From assembly GCA_013697265.1 (NCBI GenBank), contig JACCXE010000042.1, forward strand, positions 1-5,558: a stretch of 5,558 nt of DNA. The letters are read 5' to 3'. A program made the position numbers and the translations under genes. The notes under the pieces were generated by a model. That model was not told the origin of the DNA. It did no database searches and saw only the letters and a program-made list of their open reading frames with translations. Below, in pieces: positions 1-5,298 of the stretch. How positions within the stretch are numbered: position 1 is the stretch's first letter; the number at the start of each line of letters is the position of its first letter. The stretch is from Actinomycetota bacterium. Lineage in GTDB: Bacteria > Actinomycetota > Acidimicrobiia > Acidimicrobiales > JACCXE01.

Positions 1-75
1 ACCTAGGTGGACCGGTGGGGTGGCGCCGTAGGCTCGGCGGCGTGAGCGCTCCGCGGAAACCACGGTCGGCCGCGG
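1..75. other. Region downstream of the minus-strand cluster; possible hairpin
   Basis: No gene is supported in these 75 bases. Immediately after the TAG stop of the cysteine-rich gene, reading on the minus strand, CCGCGG at 70-75 is followed by 13 bases and a second CCGCGG at 51-56. These could pair as a 6-bp GC hairpin. There is no following U tract, so it is at best a weak or non-classical terminator. Each arm is also self-complementary, which is common by chance in GC-rich DNA. ACCTAGGT at 1-8 is a perfect 8-base palindrome of unknown meaning. Confidence 0.25.
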
Positions 76-798
76 CTAGCCCTGCTTCGGCTGGAGCCGG
101 CGGCGCAACTCCACGAACACCGTCTCGCCGACGATCTCGGTGAGCTCGTCAGCCAACGAGTCGATAACCGGCCGGTCTCCGACATAGGCGCGGTCACCCT
201 CGGTACAGCACCAAGCCATCGTGGTGCCCTCAGCGCCCCAGTCGTGACGCTGCCACCGTCGCAGCGTCGCGATCTCCGTGTCGTTCGGACCGTCCTCCCA
301 GTCGACCTTGATCGGCAACTGCCAACACACCGAAGGTTTCCATTCCATCGGCGACTCGCCCGCGTCGAGCGCCGCGAGGTGCAGCGCGCAGCCGGCGCCA
401 CCGTCGAAGCCGGGACGGTTCAGGAAGATGCACGCACCGTCGACGAGGCGCGTGTTCGTGTGGCCAGCGTCGCTGAACACGCCGGCGCCGTCGTTGGCGG
501 CTTCTCGGTGCTGGAAGCGCGCCGGGGGGATCATCGCGGCCATCGCGCTGATCAGCCGAGCTTCGTCTTCTCCGTCGAGTTCCGCGCCCTGGGAGCAGCA
601 GCCCTGACCCAGGTGTTCGGCGGGCTCGCTCAGGATGCCGAGGCAGCCGCGGCCCCAGATGCAGGCCCAGTTCGATTGCAGGAACGACCGGTCGAAACGC
701 CACGTGGTGTCACCGTCGACGATCTCTTCGTGCGACTGGGGTTCCATTTCCTGAGCGTAGAGTCGGGTGCGTGATAACGGTGGTGGCGAAGTGTTCAC
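76..798 (-). CDS. Conserved cysteine-rich actinobacterial protein, putative metal-binding (YkgJ-like cysteine pattern)
   Basis: The 240-residue product has nine cysteines in a patterned arrangement: C46-x5-C52 in a W-x-C-I-W-G-R-G-C segment, a CC pair at 67-68, C123 in GACIFLNRPGF, C137 in GCALH, C158 in CWQLP, and C197-C198. Spaced Cys with a CC pair and a later GCALH is reminiscent of the Fe/Zn-chelating YkgJ-type proteins. From memory, the GACIFLNRPGF...GCALH...CWQLP signature matches an uncharacterised protein widespread in actinobacteria. Metal binding is inferred. No signal peptide or membrane segment is visible, so it is probably cytoplasmic. The start is uncertain. The GTG at 796-798 follows directly on an in-frame TGA (799-801), so nothing further upstream is possible. 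An in-frame ATG at 745-747 (residue 18) has AGGA only two bases before it, too close for a standard ribosome site. It is probably the last gene of the cluster, 51 bases after its neighbour. Confidence 0.85.
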   Translation of the reverse strand: MNTSPPPLSRTRLYAQEMEPQSHEEIVDGDTTWRFDRSFLQSNWACIWGRGCLGILSEPAEHLGQGCCSQGAELDGEDEARLISAMAAMIPPARFQHREAANDGAGVFSDAGHTNTRLVDGACIFLNRPGFDGGAGCALHLAALDAGESPMEWKPSVCWQLPIKVDWEDGPNDTEIATLRRWQRHDWGAEGTTMAWCCTEGDRAYVGDRPVIDSLADELTEIVGETVFVELRRRLQPKQG

Positions 799-849
799 TC
801 ACCGCGACGAAGGCGAATTCTCCTGCATCCGCAAGGGTGACGCCGTCGA

Positions 850-1491
850 CTAACTGTCGAACCAGTCCCAGGTCCCAAAGGGATCTATTGATGCACACGT
901 CGCGCTAAAGAGATCGTGGGTGGAAGCGAGCGAAGGCGCGAGCGCGTCCGGGTCGCCGTCGAGCCAAGCGACCGTCATCGTCACACCCAGTAGCTCAGGT
1001 GGGCTCAACTCCGTACCGGTGAACGTCCACGCGCCCGCCGCGCCTGGCTGCTCGGCGAGATCACTCGGCTCTGAGGACAACCGGACGTGCACACCCGTGT
1101 TGGGGCGAAACGGCACCGCCTCTGCGGCTACCAACGCTTGATCTGAGGCCGCGCAATCACGCACGGCCATGGGCCCGAACAGGTGTGACGTGCGGTGCTC
1201 GTGGAAACGGCCCTTCTCCCGCAACCCCAGGGCGAGGGCGCGGAAGTCGCGCAGCGTTTCTTCGATCGGGTCGGCCATGAGATACAGCGTCACGTAGTGC
1301 GTGCGATCCAGCGGTGCCGTGGCGCGGGCGTGGGCGCGCAATGGCGGGGTGAGCACCCACCGTTGGCCGAAGACGACGCCGGGCAGCCGATATTGCTCGG
1401 GCAGGTGATCGAAGAGGTGCCAGGCGTTGTAACTGCGATGGTGGCCGGCGGCGACTTCGGTGAACGACACGAAGCCGTGGGTCACCTTCAT
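850..1491 (-). CDS. Hypothetical protein, dimeric alpha-beta barrel (EthD/ABM-like) features
   Basis: The product has 213 residues and I cannot assign a function. The N-terminal third carries a strand-like FVSFTEV followed by a motif with W24, H25, H29, P31-E32 and then LPGV (37-40) and GQRWV (42-46). This W-H-x3-H-x-P-E...PGV pattern resembles EthD-type and related ferredoxin-like alpha-beta barrel domains. A second beta-strand/helix unit (about 66-92) would complete one barrel. Residues 130-200 (VHVRL, then VTMTVAWL with a following helix) could be a second degenerate copy, making a pseudo-dimer. This is fold inference, not a confirmed hit. Its ATG overlaps the stop of the upstream LLM oxidoreductase as ATGA (1488-1491), implying translational coupling and linked function, for example handling a substrate or product of that enzyme. 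No signal peptide or transmembrane helix is seen. Confidence 0.85.
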   Translation of the reverse strand: MKVTHGFVSFTEVAAGHHRSYNAWHLFDHLPEQYRLPGVVFGQRWVLTPPLRAHARATAPLDRTHYVTLYLMADPIEETLRDFRALALGLREKGRFHEHRTSHLFGPMAVRDCAASDQALVAAEAVPFRPNTGVHVRLSSEPSDLAEQPGAAGAWTFTGTELSPPELLGVTMTVAWLDGDPDALAPSLASTHDLFSATCASIDPFGTWDWFDS

Positions 1492-2333
1492 CTACGCAGG
1501 GCGATCAGGGCTTCGAGTTGTTCCACGTAGTGCCGGGCCGAATGGTGCACGAACCGCAGCGTCGCGTGCGTGGCGTCGGCCTGTTCCAGTTCGGTCAGCG
1601 TGTCGGCGGCGCGGCCCGCGTCGCCGATTGGGTCGACTGGGCGCGGCGGCTGCAGCGCGACATCAAGCGCGGGCGACCCGGCGTCGGCGAGCAGAGTCTG
1701 GGCCGCGGCGGGTTTGAGACCAAACGGCGCCCAGCCGTCACCCAGTTCGACCGCGCGCCGAAGCGAACGCGCGCCCTGGCCACCCACCCAGATCGGCACG
1801 TCGCGGCGCGGGCTCGTTGGTTCCACGACAACGTCGCCGAAGGCGTAGTGAGGCCCGCGGTATTCCGGTCGTGTAATGCCCCACGACGCCCGGAGGGCGC
1901 GCAAGGCGTCATCGGCGCGTTCGCCTCGACTGGCGAACGCCGCGCCGATCAGCTCGACCTCGGCTTCGAGCGTGCCCACGCCCACGCCGAGTACGAGGCG
2001 GCCAGCGGCGACTTGGTCGAGGGTGCCGTAGCGCTTTGCGATCTCCAATGGGTGGTGGTAGCCGAGCACCAACACGTAGGTGACGAATCTGATCTTGGTC
2101 GTGACCGCGGCAAGGTAACCGAAGGTGGCCAGAGGATCCCAGTAGCGGCCTCCTCGCACCGCAGCGTCGGGGGTCGGTACCGCGATGTGTTCGCTACAAG
2201 TGAGGTGGTCGTAGCCCAGGCGGTCGGCGGCCTGCGCGATGGCCACGATGTCAGCCCACGTTGCGTCTTGTTCCCAATTGGCGTGCGCGTTCGGCAACAT
2301 CGTGAGAGCAGGCGTGACGATACCTAGGCGCAT
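1488..2333 (-). CDS. LLM-class F420-dependent oxidoreductase, Rv2161c-like family
   Basis: This 281-residue TIM-barrel protein belongs to the luciferase-like monooxygenase superfamily. Recognisable segments are the N-terminal strand RLGIVTPAL, the LGYDHLTCSEH block (39-49), WDPLATFGYLAAVTT (65-79), the IRFVTYVLVLGYHHP block (81-95), the LDQVAAGRLVLGVGVG loop (105-120) that in this family contacts cofactor phosphate, and VPIWVGGQGARSLRRAVELGDGW (179-201). The SEH and GVGVGTLEAE patterns and the length fit the Rv2161c-type subfamily, assumed to use reduced F420 rather than FMN. The cofactor is inferred from the family and the substrate is unknown. It starts 27 bases after the ferredoxin stop. 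The ATG at 2331-2333 has AGG almost abutting it, so initiation may depend on coupling. Its stop overlaps the next gene's ATG. The C-terminal region (about 220-281) is less conserved, as usual for these enzymes. Confidence 0.95.
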   Translation of the reverse strand: MRLGIVTPALTMLPNAHANWEQDATWADIVAIAQAADRLGYDHLTCSEHIAVPTPDAAVRGGRYWDPLATFGYLAAVTTKIRFVTYVLVLGYHHPLEIAKRYGTLDQVAAGRLVLGVGVGTLEAEVELIGAAFASRGERADDALRALRASWGITRPEYRGPHYAFGDVVVEPTSPRRDVPIWVGGQGARSLRRAVELGDGWAPFGLKPAAAQTLLADAGSPALDVALQPPRPVDPIGDAGRAADTLTELEQADATHATLRFVHHSARHYVEQLEALIALRR

Positions 2334-2360
2334 GCCTCATCTTGCTTGCTGTCGGCGCCG

Positions 2361-2759
2361 TCAGTCGGCGAAAACGTCGCTGCTGAGCTGCAGGAAGAAC
2401 CGGTGGTCGTGGCCCTTGTTCGGATCCGACGAGTTGTACTTCGGCCCATTGGGTTCCGCGGTCGGCAGGTGATCGTCGGGGTAGATCGCACCCACCGGGC
2501 ACACGTCTGGTTGGTAACACGCGGTGCACGACGTGCACTCGTCGAGGTTCACGTAGAGGGTGCTGTCGCCGAAGATCGCGATCGCATCCGGATTCGGCGC
2601 GTGCGTGTTTTCCGTGACGCCGCTTCCGGCTTCGGCTTCGGAGAACAGGATGTTCTTCGCCGGGTCATATTCGTAGATGCATTGCACCGGGCACACATCG
2701 ACACAGGCGCGATCCTTGGTATCGATGCACGCTTCTGTGATGATCGCGAGGCCGGCCAT
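2361..2759 (-). CDS. Two-cluster (7Fe/8Fe-type) ferredoxin with long inter-cluster insertion
   Basis: A small soluble iron-sulfur electron carrier of 132 residues, counted from the ATG at 2757-2759. From that start the first cysteine set is C11-x7-C19-x3-C23-P-x2-C27, as in FdxA-type 7Fe ferredoxins (…CVDVCPVQCIYE). The second set is C75-x2-C78-x2-C81-x5-C87-P. Two points are unusual. About 47 residues separate the sets, rich in acidic residues, Gly and Asn, where FdxA has roughly 14. The last spacing is x5 instead of the usual x3. The C-terminal 40 residues are polar. I chose this start because MAGLAIITEACID resembles ordinary ferredoxin N-termini. An in-frame GTG at 2781-2783 would add eight residues including an extra Cys. 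Neither has a clear Shine-Dalgarno. It is the first gene of the cluster and could donate or accept electrons for a partner, but an F420-type LLM enzyme does not require a ferredoxin, so the pairing is inference. Confidence 0.93.
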   Translation of the reverse strand: MAGLAIITEACIDTKDRACVDVCPVQCIYEYDPAKNILFSEAEAGSGVTENTHAPNPDAIAIFGDSTLYVNLDECTSCTACYQPDVCPVGAIYPDDHLPTAEPNGPKYNSSDPNKGHDHRFFLQLSSDVFAD

Positions 2760-2783
2760 AGCGCAAGGTCTACCCGTTTCCAC

Positions 2784-2877
2784 CTACACAGCCACGCCGA
2801 TGTTGGAAGATGGCGGCGTCATCGCTGGCTTAAGACCACGGTCGACACGGCGACGCGACGCTGTACTCTCCGAAGCG
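2784..2877. promoter_or_regulatory. Divergent intergenic region between the ferredoxin cluster and the MEDS gene
   Basis: These 94 bases must hold the start signals for both directions if the ferredoxin starts the minus-strand cluster. The plus-strand candidate is listed separately. On the minus strand, TAGACC (2767-2772) lies seven bases before the preferred ferredoxin ATG. That is the geometry of a -10 element driving a leaderless transcript, but its last base departs from TAnnnT and I see no convincing -35. No strong palindrome that would suggest a shared operator was found. Confidence 0.35.
2842..2869 (+). promoter_or_regulatory. Candidate promoter for the MEDS gene, possibly leaderless
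   Basis: TCGACA at 2842-2847 matches the TTGACA -35 consensus at five of six positions. Sixteen bases later, TACTCT at 2864-2869 fits the actinobacterial -10 form TAnnnT. The ATG at 2878 starts eight bases after this -10, so the transcript could begin at or next to the start codon. The absence of a good Shine-Dalgarno before 2878 agrees with that. Pattern match only. Confidence 0.45.
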
Positions 2878-2991
2878 ATGGTCCGGTCAGGGGTGGCTCA
2901 CAATCACATCGTGAACTTCTATGACGCCGACTCCGATTTGATCTCGGCGGCGCGACCCCCAAGCACCGTCGGGCTCTTGAGATGTGGTTGA
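2878..2991 (+). pseudogene. N-terminal fragment of the MEDS gene, out of frame with the remainder
   Basis: From the ATG at 2878 this frame reads MVRSGVAHNHIVNFYDADSD and then LISAA. This is the classic first strand and helix of a MEDS (DcmR-type sensory) domain, where H-x-V-x-F-Y-x-D/x-D is the hallmark. After about 2949 the frame loses similarity (RPPSTVG...) and stops with TGA at 2989-2991. The domain resumes in a different frame at about 2952 (GCG ACC CCC..., reading ATPKHRRALEMWL), which continues into the gene at 2982. The middle of the first alpha/beta unit, normally a FL-x-x-GL-x-x-GE-x-x-VVIA-like stretch of about 15-20 residues, is absent. A small deletion not divisible by three therefore best explains the break. 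An alternative start is GTG at 2893. Confidence 0.75.
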
Positions 2992-3626
2992 TCGACCACG
3001 GCTGCGACCTCGAGAACAAGATCGACCGCGGGCTGTACATCGGCCTCGACGCGGCGGGCACGCTCGAAGCCTTCATGGTCGATGGCATGCCCGACGCCGG
3101 GCGGTTCCGGGCCACAATCGAGCCGTTTCTCCGCGATGCGGCACGAGCCGGGCGAGACCTGCGCGCCTTCGGCGAGATGGTCGCGTTGTTGTGGGACGAG
3201 GGCAACGCCGCGGCCGCCCTCGCGTTGGAAGACCTGTGGAACGGGCTCGCCGCGTGGCACGCCTTCGCTCTCTACTGCGCGTACCCCGCGGCGTCGCTCG
3301 CCGGTGCCGTCGGCTTGGACGCGGCGGCGCACGTGTGTGCGAGCCACACCGAGATGATCGCGCCTGCCAGCTACAGGTCCGGTGGCCTCAACGAGGCGTC
3401 GGTCTTGCCGTCGCGCACTTTCCTACCCGCGCCCGGCGCCGCAGGCGCAGCTGATCGTTTCGTAACGAGCGCGCTGAGGTCGTTGGGCGCCGACCATCTA
3501 CTAGTGCGGGCCAAAGTTGTGGTGGCCGAGTTGGCTAGCAACGCCAAGGTTCCTTTCCGCGTCGAGTTGACGCGACACGAAGGTGGCGTGCGCGTAGACG
3601 TGCGCCTCGCCGGCACCGCCGCCTAA
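2982..3626 (+). CDS. MEDS-domain protein with degenerate C-terminal RsbW-like ATPase; main part of a frameshifted gene
   Basis: The frame encodes 214 residues from the ATG at 2982. The same frame is open upstream to a TGA at 2922-2924, and the codons before the ATG read ATPKHRRALE, typical MEDS sequence, so this ATG is not the natural start. Residues 1-125 are the rest of a MEDS domain: GLYIGLDAAGTLEAFMVDG, then RAFGEMVALLW (61-71), LEDLWNGLA (82-90) and CAYP (99-102), all characteristic of this putative ligand-sensing domain. Residues 155-208 resemble a GHKL (HATPase_c, RsbW-like) domain with an N-box ELASNA (E183, N187). The usual following x-x-H and the later D-x-G-x-G and lid motifs are absent, and the protein ends 20-odd residues after the N-box. 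ATP binding is therefore doubtful. The intact ancestor would be a sensor-regulated anti-sigma-type kinase. It ends 29 bases before the convergent phosphatase stop. It could be a pseudogene or a shortened but functional protein. Confidence 0.8.
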   Translation: MWLIDHGCDLENKIDRGLYIGLDAAGTLEAFMVDGMPDAGRFRATIEPFLRDAARAGRDLRAFGEMVALLWDEGNAAAALALEDLWNGLAAWHAFALYCAYPAASLAGAVGLDAAAHVCASHTEMIAPASYRSGGLNEASVLPSRTFLPAPGAAGAADRFVTSALRSLGADHLLVRAKVVVAELASNAKVPFRVELTRHEGGVRVDVRLAGTAA

Positions 3627-3655
3627 GCAACCTGGGCGGGCCGTCTTCGCAACGA

Positions 3656-5155
3656 CTACATGGGCATGGCCCGCGCGATTACCGCGATAGCGATGTCGTC
3701 GTTGGCGCCGCCGGGCATCAACGCTCCGGCTTCGGTCAGCACCTGTTTCACGATGACGTCGCACGAGTCGCCGTAGTTGTCGCGCACCACGTTGCTCAGC
3801 CGCTCGAGCCCGAAGCGGCGGCTGTCCCTGCGGCCGACCACCAGCCCATCGGTGTAGGCGATCAACACCTGGCCCGGCAGCATCGTCAACGTTCTGGTGG
3901 CCCAGGTGGCGTCGGGGGTGGCGAACTCGGGCCCGGTTTCGCGCAGCCCCTGTGATTGCACGCCGTCGCATAACACCGCTTCGGGATGCCCGGCGTTCGC
4001 GTAGGTCAGCGTGCCGGTGGCGCAGTCGATGCTGGCCACGAAGGCGGTCACCCCCAGGCCGAAGGCGTCGGGCATCTGCTCGCTGGCCCAACGCAGGCCG
4101 TCGCCGACCGCGCCGTGCATGCGCAAGCCGGCCCGCACTAACTCCTTGGCTCGCAGGCTGGCGAAGGCCGCCTCCACGCCTTGATCGACCACGTCGACGA
4201 CGATCATCGTCAGTCGCGCGCCGACGACGCTGATGTCGTAACAGTCGCCCGCTACCACGCCGGCCGCCGGCACCAACTGCGCGCTGTAGTCCCAGCCCGC
4301 CGGCAACTGGTCGGCTTGTACCTCTGACCGGGCCCGCAGTGACATCAACATCGACGAGTGCTGGCCCAAGGTGGCGCGAGAGCGCGCGGCCTCTTTCAAC
4401 TCTTCATGCAGCCGCAGACGCAGCCCCTCGCTGCTGCGAGCCAGGTCGCGCAGTTCGGACGGCCCACCGGAGCCGGCTAATTGGTCGACGGGGTCAGCCG
4501 AGCGCATCGTGTCCGCTAGTGCGGCGACCGGGCGCACCAGCCACGCCGACGCGGCGGCCCTGATCAAAAGCGCGGCCAGCCCGATCACCACGACGACCCC
4601 GCCCGTGTACTCGATCGCGTTGAGGCGGGTGGTGTCCGCGTGTTTGGCCGCGGTGTTTTCCGCTCCGGCGATGTCGCGCTGCAACGCCCGCGACGCGGTC
4701 GTTACCTTTTGAAAGAGGCCGATGGCGGGGCCGGCTGCGTACTGCTCAATCACCTGCTGGTAGGCGCCTTGCTGCTCTAAGGCGATTAGGGGGTTGAGCG
4801 CCTCGGTTCGCCACTTCAGCGCAGCCTGCGTGACCGCTTCGACGGTCCGCCGCAACCCGCTTGTCGAAATGAGCCCCTGCAACTGGCCGGTGATCTCGGC
4901 CGCGTCAGATCGCGCCTGGGTGAACTCGCCGTATGACGCGGCGTCTGCGTTCAGGAAGTAGGCGCGAATGGCGGCTGCCTGCGTAACGACGCTGGACCGA
5001 AGGTCACCGGCGACGATGACGGCTTGGTTCAACCTCGCGTGCTCACGAGCCGCGTCGCGGGCGCGCGTGTAGAAAGCGGCTCCACCGCCCGATGCGGCGA
5101 CCGCCAACCCGAGAAACACTGCGCATAACAGCGTGAAGCGACGTCGTAACGACAT
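3656..5155 (-). CDS. Membrane-anchored CHASE3-like / HAMP / SpoIIE PP2C-type serine phosphatase
   Basis: Likely dephosphorylates a phospho-serine regulator such as an STAS anti-anti-sigma factor in response to an extracytoplasmic signal. Numbering from the GTG at 5168-5170 (504 aa): membrane helix about 11-33; extracytoplasmic helical sensor about 35-187, resembling CHASE3 (LRSSVVTQAAAIRAYFLNAD at 57-76, then a regular helix); second membrane helix about 189-211; HAMP linker about 212-262 beginning with the conserved P214; PP2C SpoIIE domain about 290-500. Metal-site acids are retained: D309 and D312 in GDCYD, D326 in VDVVDQG, D441 in YTDG and D491-D492. NAGHP (392-396) is also intact. The usual G-H-G or G-K-G after the third motif is D-Q-G, and GDWYD is GDCYD. 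I prefer the ATG at 5153-5155 (499 aa), because AGGGG lies six bases upstream of it. It is convergent with the MEDS gene and stands alone in its orientation group apart from the MhuD-like gene 143 bases upstream. Confidence 0.93.
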   Translation of the reverse strand: MSLRRRFTLLCAVFLGLAVAASGGGAAFYTRARDAAREHARLNQAVIVAGDLRSSVVTQAAAIRAYFLNADAASYGEFTQARSDAAEITGQLQGLISTSGLRRTVEAVTQAALKWRTEALNPLIALEQQGAYQQVIEQYAAGPAIGLFQKVTTASRALQRDIAGAENTAAKHADTTRLNAIEYTGGVVVVIGLAALLIRAAASAWLVRPVAALADTMRSADPVDQLAGSGGPSELRDLARSSEGLRLRLHEELKEAARSRATLGQHSSMLMSLRARSEVQADQLPAGWDYSAQLVPAAGVVAGDCYDISVVGARLTMIVVDVVDQGVEAAFASLRAKELVRAGLRMHGAVGDGLRWASEQMPDAFGLGVTAFVASIDCATGTLTYANAGHPEAVLCDGVQSQGLRETGPEFATPDATWATRTLTMLPGQVLIAYTDGLVVGRRDSRRFGLERLSNVVRDNYGDSCDVIVKQVLTEAGALMPGGANDDIAIAVIARAMPM

Positions 5156-5161
5156 GCCTTG

Positions 5162-5166
5162 CCCCT
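5162..5166 (-). promoter_or_regulatory. Ribosome binding site deciding the phosphatase start
   Basis: On the minus strand AGGGG sits six bases before the ATG at 5153-5155. This favours that start over the in-frame GTG at 5168-5170, which lies partly upstream of the site. Confidence 0.6.
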
Positions 5167-5216
5167 GCACCCTCGAAGCGATCCGGCCGTCTCTAGACCG
5201 GGCACCACCACGACTG

Positions 5217-5238
5217 CACTCGCTGAGAATACCGAGTG
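5217..5238. repeat. Inverted repeat upstream of the phosphatase
   Basis: CACTCG (5217-5222) and CGAGTG (5233-5238) form perfect 6-base arms around a 10-base spacer. It lies 62 bases upstream of the preferred phosphatase ATG and spans CGGTATTC on the minus strand, which loosely recalls an actinobacterial -10 (GGGTAT type). It could be an operator or an mRNA hairpin. I could not identify a matching -35. Confidence 0.3.
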
Positions 5239-5266
5239 ACGCGGCACCTGCGGGTTGCCTTTGAGA

Positions 5267-5279
5267 ATCGCGACGCGAT
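5267..5279. promoter_or_regulatory. Perfect 13-base palindrome, operator-like
   Basis: ATCGCG-A-CGCGAT is a perfect inverted repeat with a one-base centre, 20 bases beyond the stop of the MhuD-like gene and about 110 bases upstream of the phosphatase start. Its compact form suits a dimeric repressor site. As RNA it could fold only as a 5-bp stem with a 3-base loop and no U tract, so a terminator role is less likely. No regulator is identified. Confidence 0.35.
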
Positions 5280-5298
5280 CGGGGGCGGGAACTAGGCC

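Noticed and set aside
244..774. Open plus-strand frame (176 codons) opposite the cysteine-rich gene
   Set aside because: No domain, no start signal, and it is fully explained as the antisense shadow of a conserved protein.
710..898. 62-codon minus-strand frame bridging two cluster genes
   Set aside because: It starts inside one gene and ends inside the next in another frame, its tail is Arg-rich low complexity, and it matches no family I know.
1518..2327. Long open plus-strand frame (269 codons) opposite the LLM oxidoreductase
   Set aside because: Its product has no recognisable domain and is Arg/Val-rich. It mirrors the codon bias of the strongly conserved minus-strand enzyme, a standard antisense artefact in high-GC DNA.
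2949..2963. Possible programmed -1 frameshift at the C-run (gcgcgacccccaag) in the MEDS gene
   Set aside because: The sequence does not fit an X-XXY-YYZ slippery heptamer in the relevant frame. A frameshift alone would still leave 15-20 conserved residues missing, so a deletion explains it better.
3627..3671. Bidirectional terminator between the convergent genes (GGGCC...GGCCC)
   Set aside because: The loop would be about 25 bases, one arm falls inside the phosphatase coding sequence, and there is no U tract on either strand.
3501..4091. 196-codon minus-strand frame across the phosphatase 3' end
   Set aside because: The composition is dominated by Arg, as expected for an off-frame reading of the phosphatase. 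It would also overlap the MEDS gene with no supporting motif.
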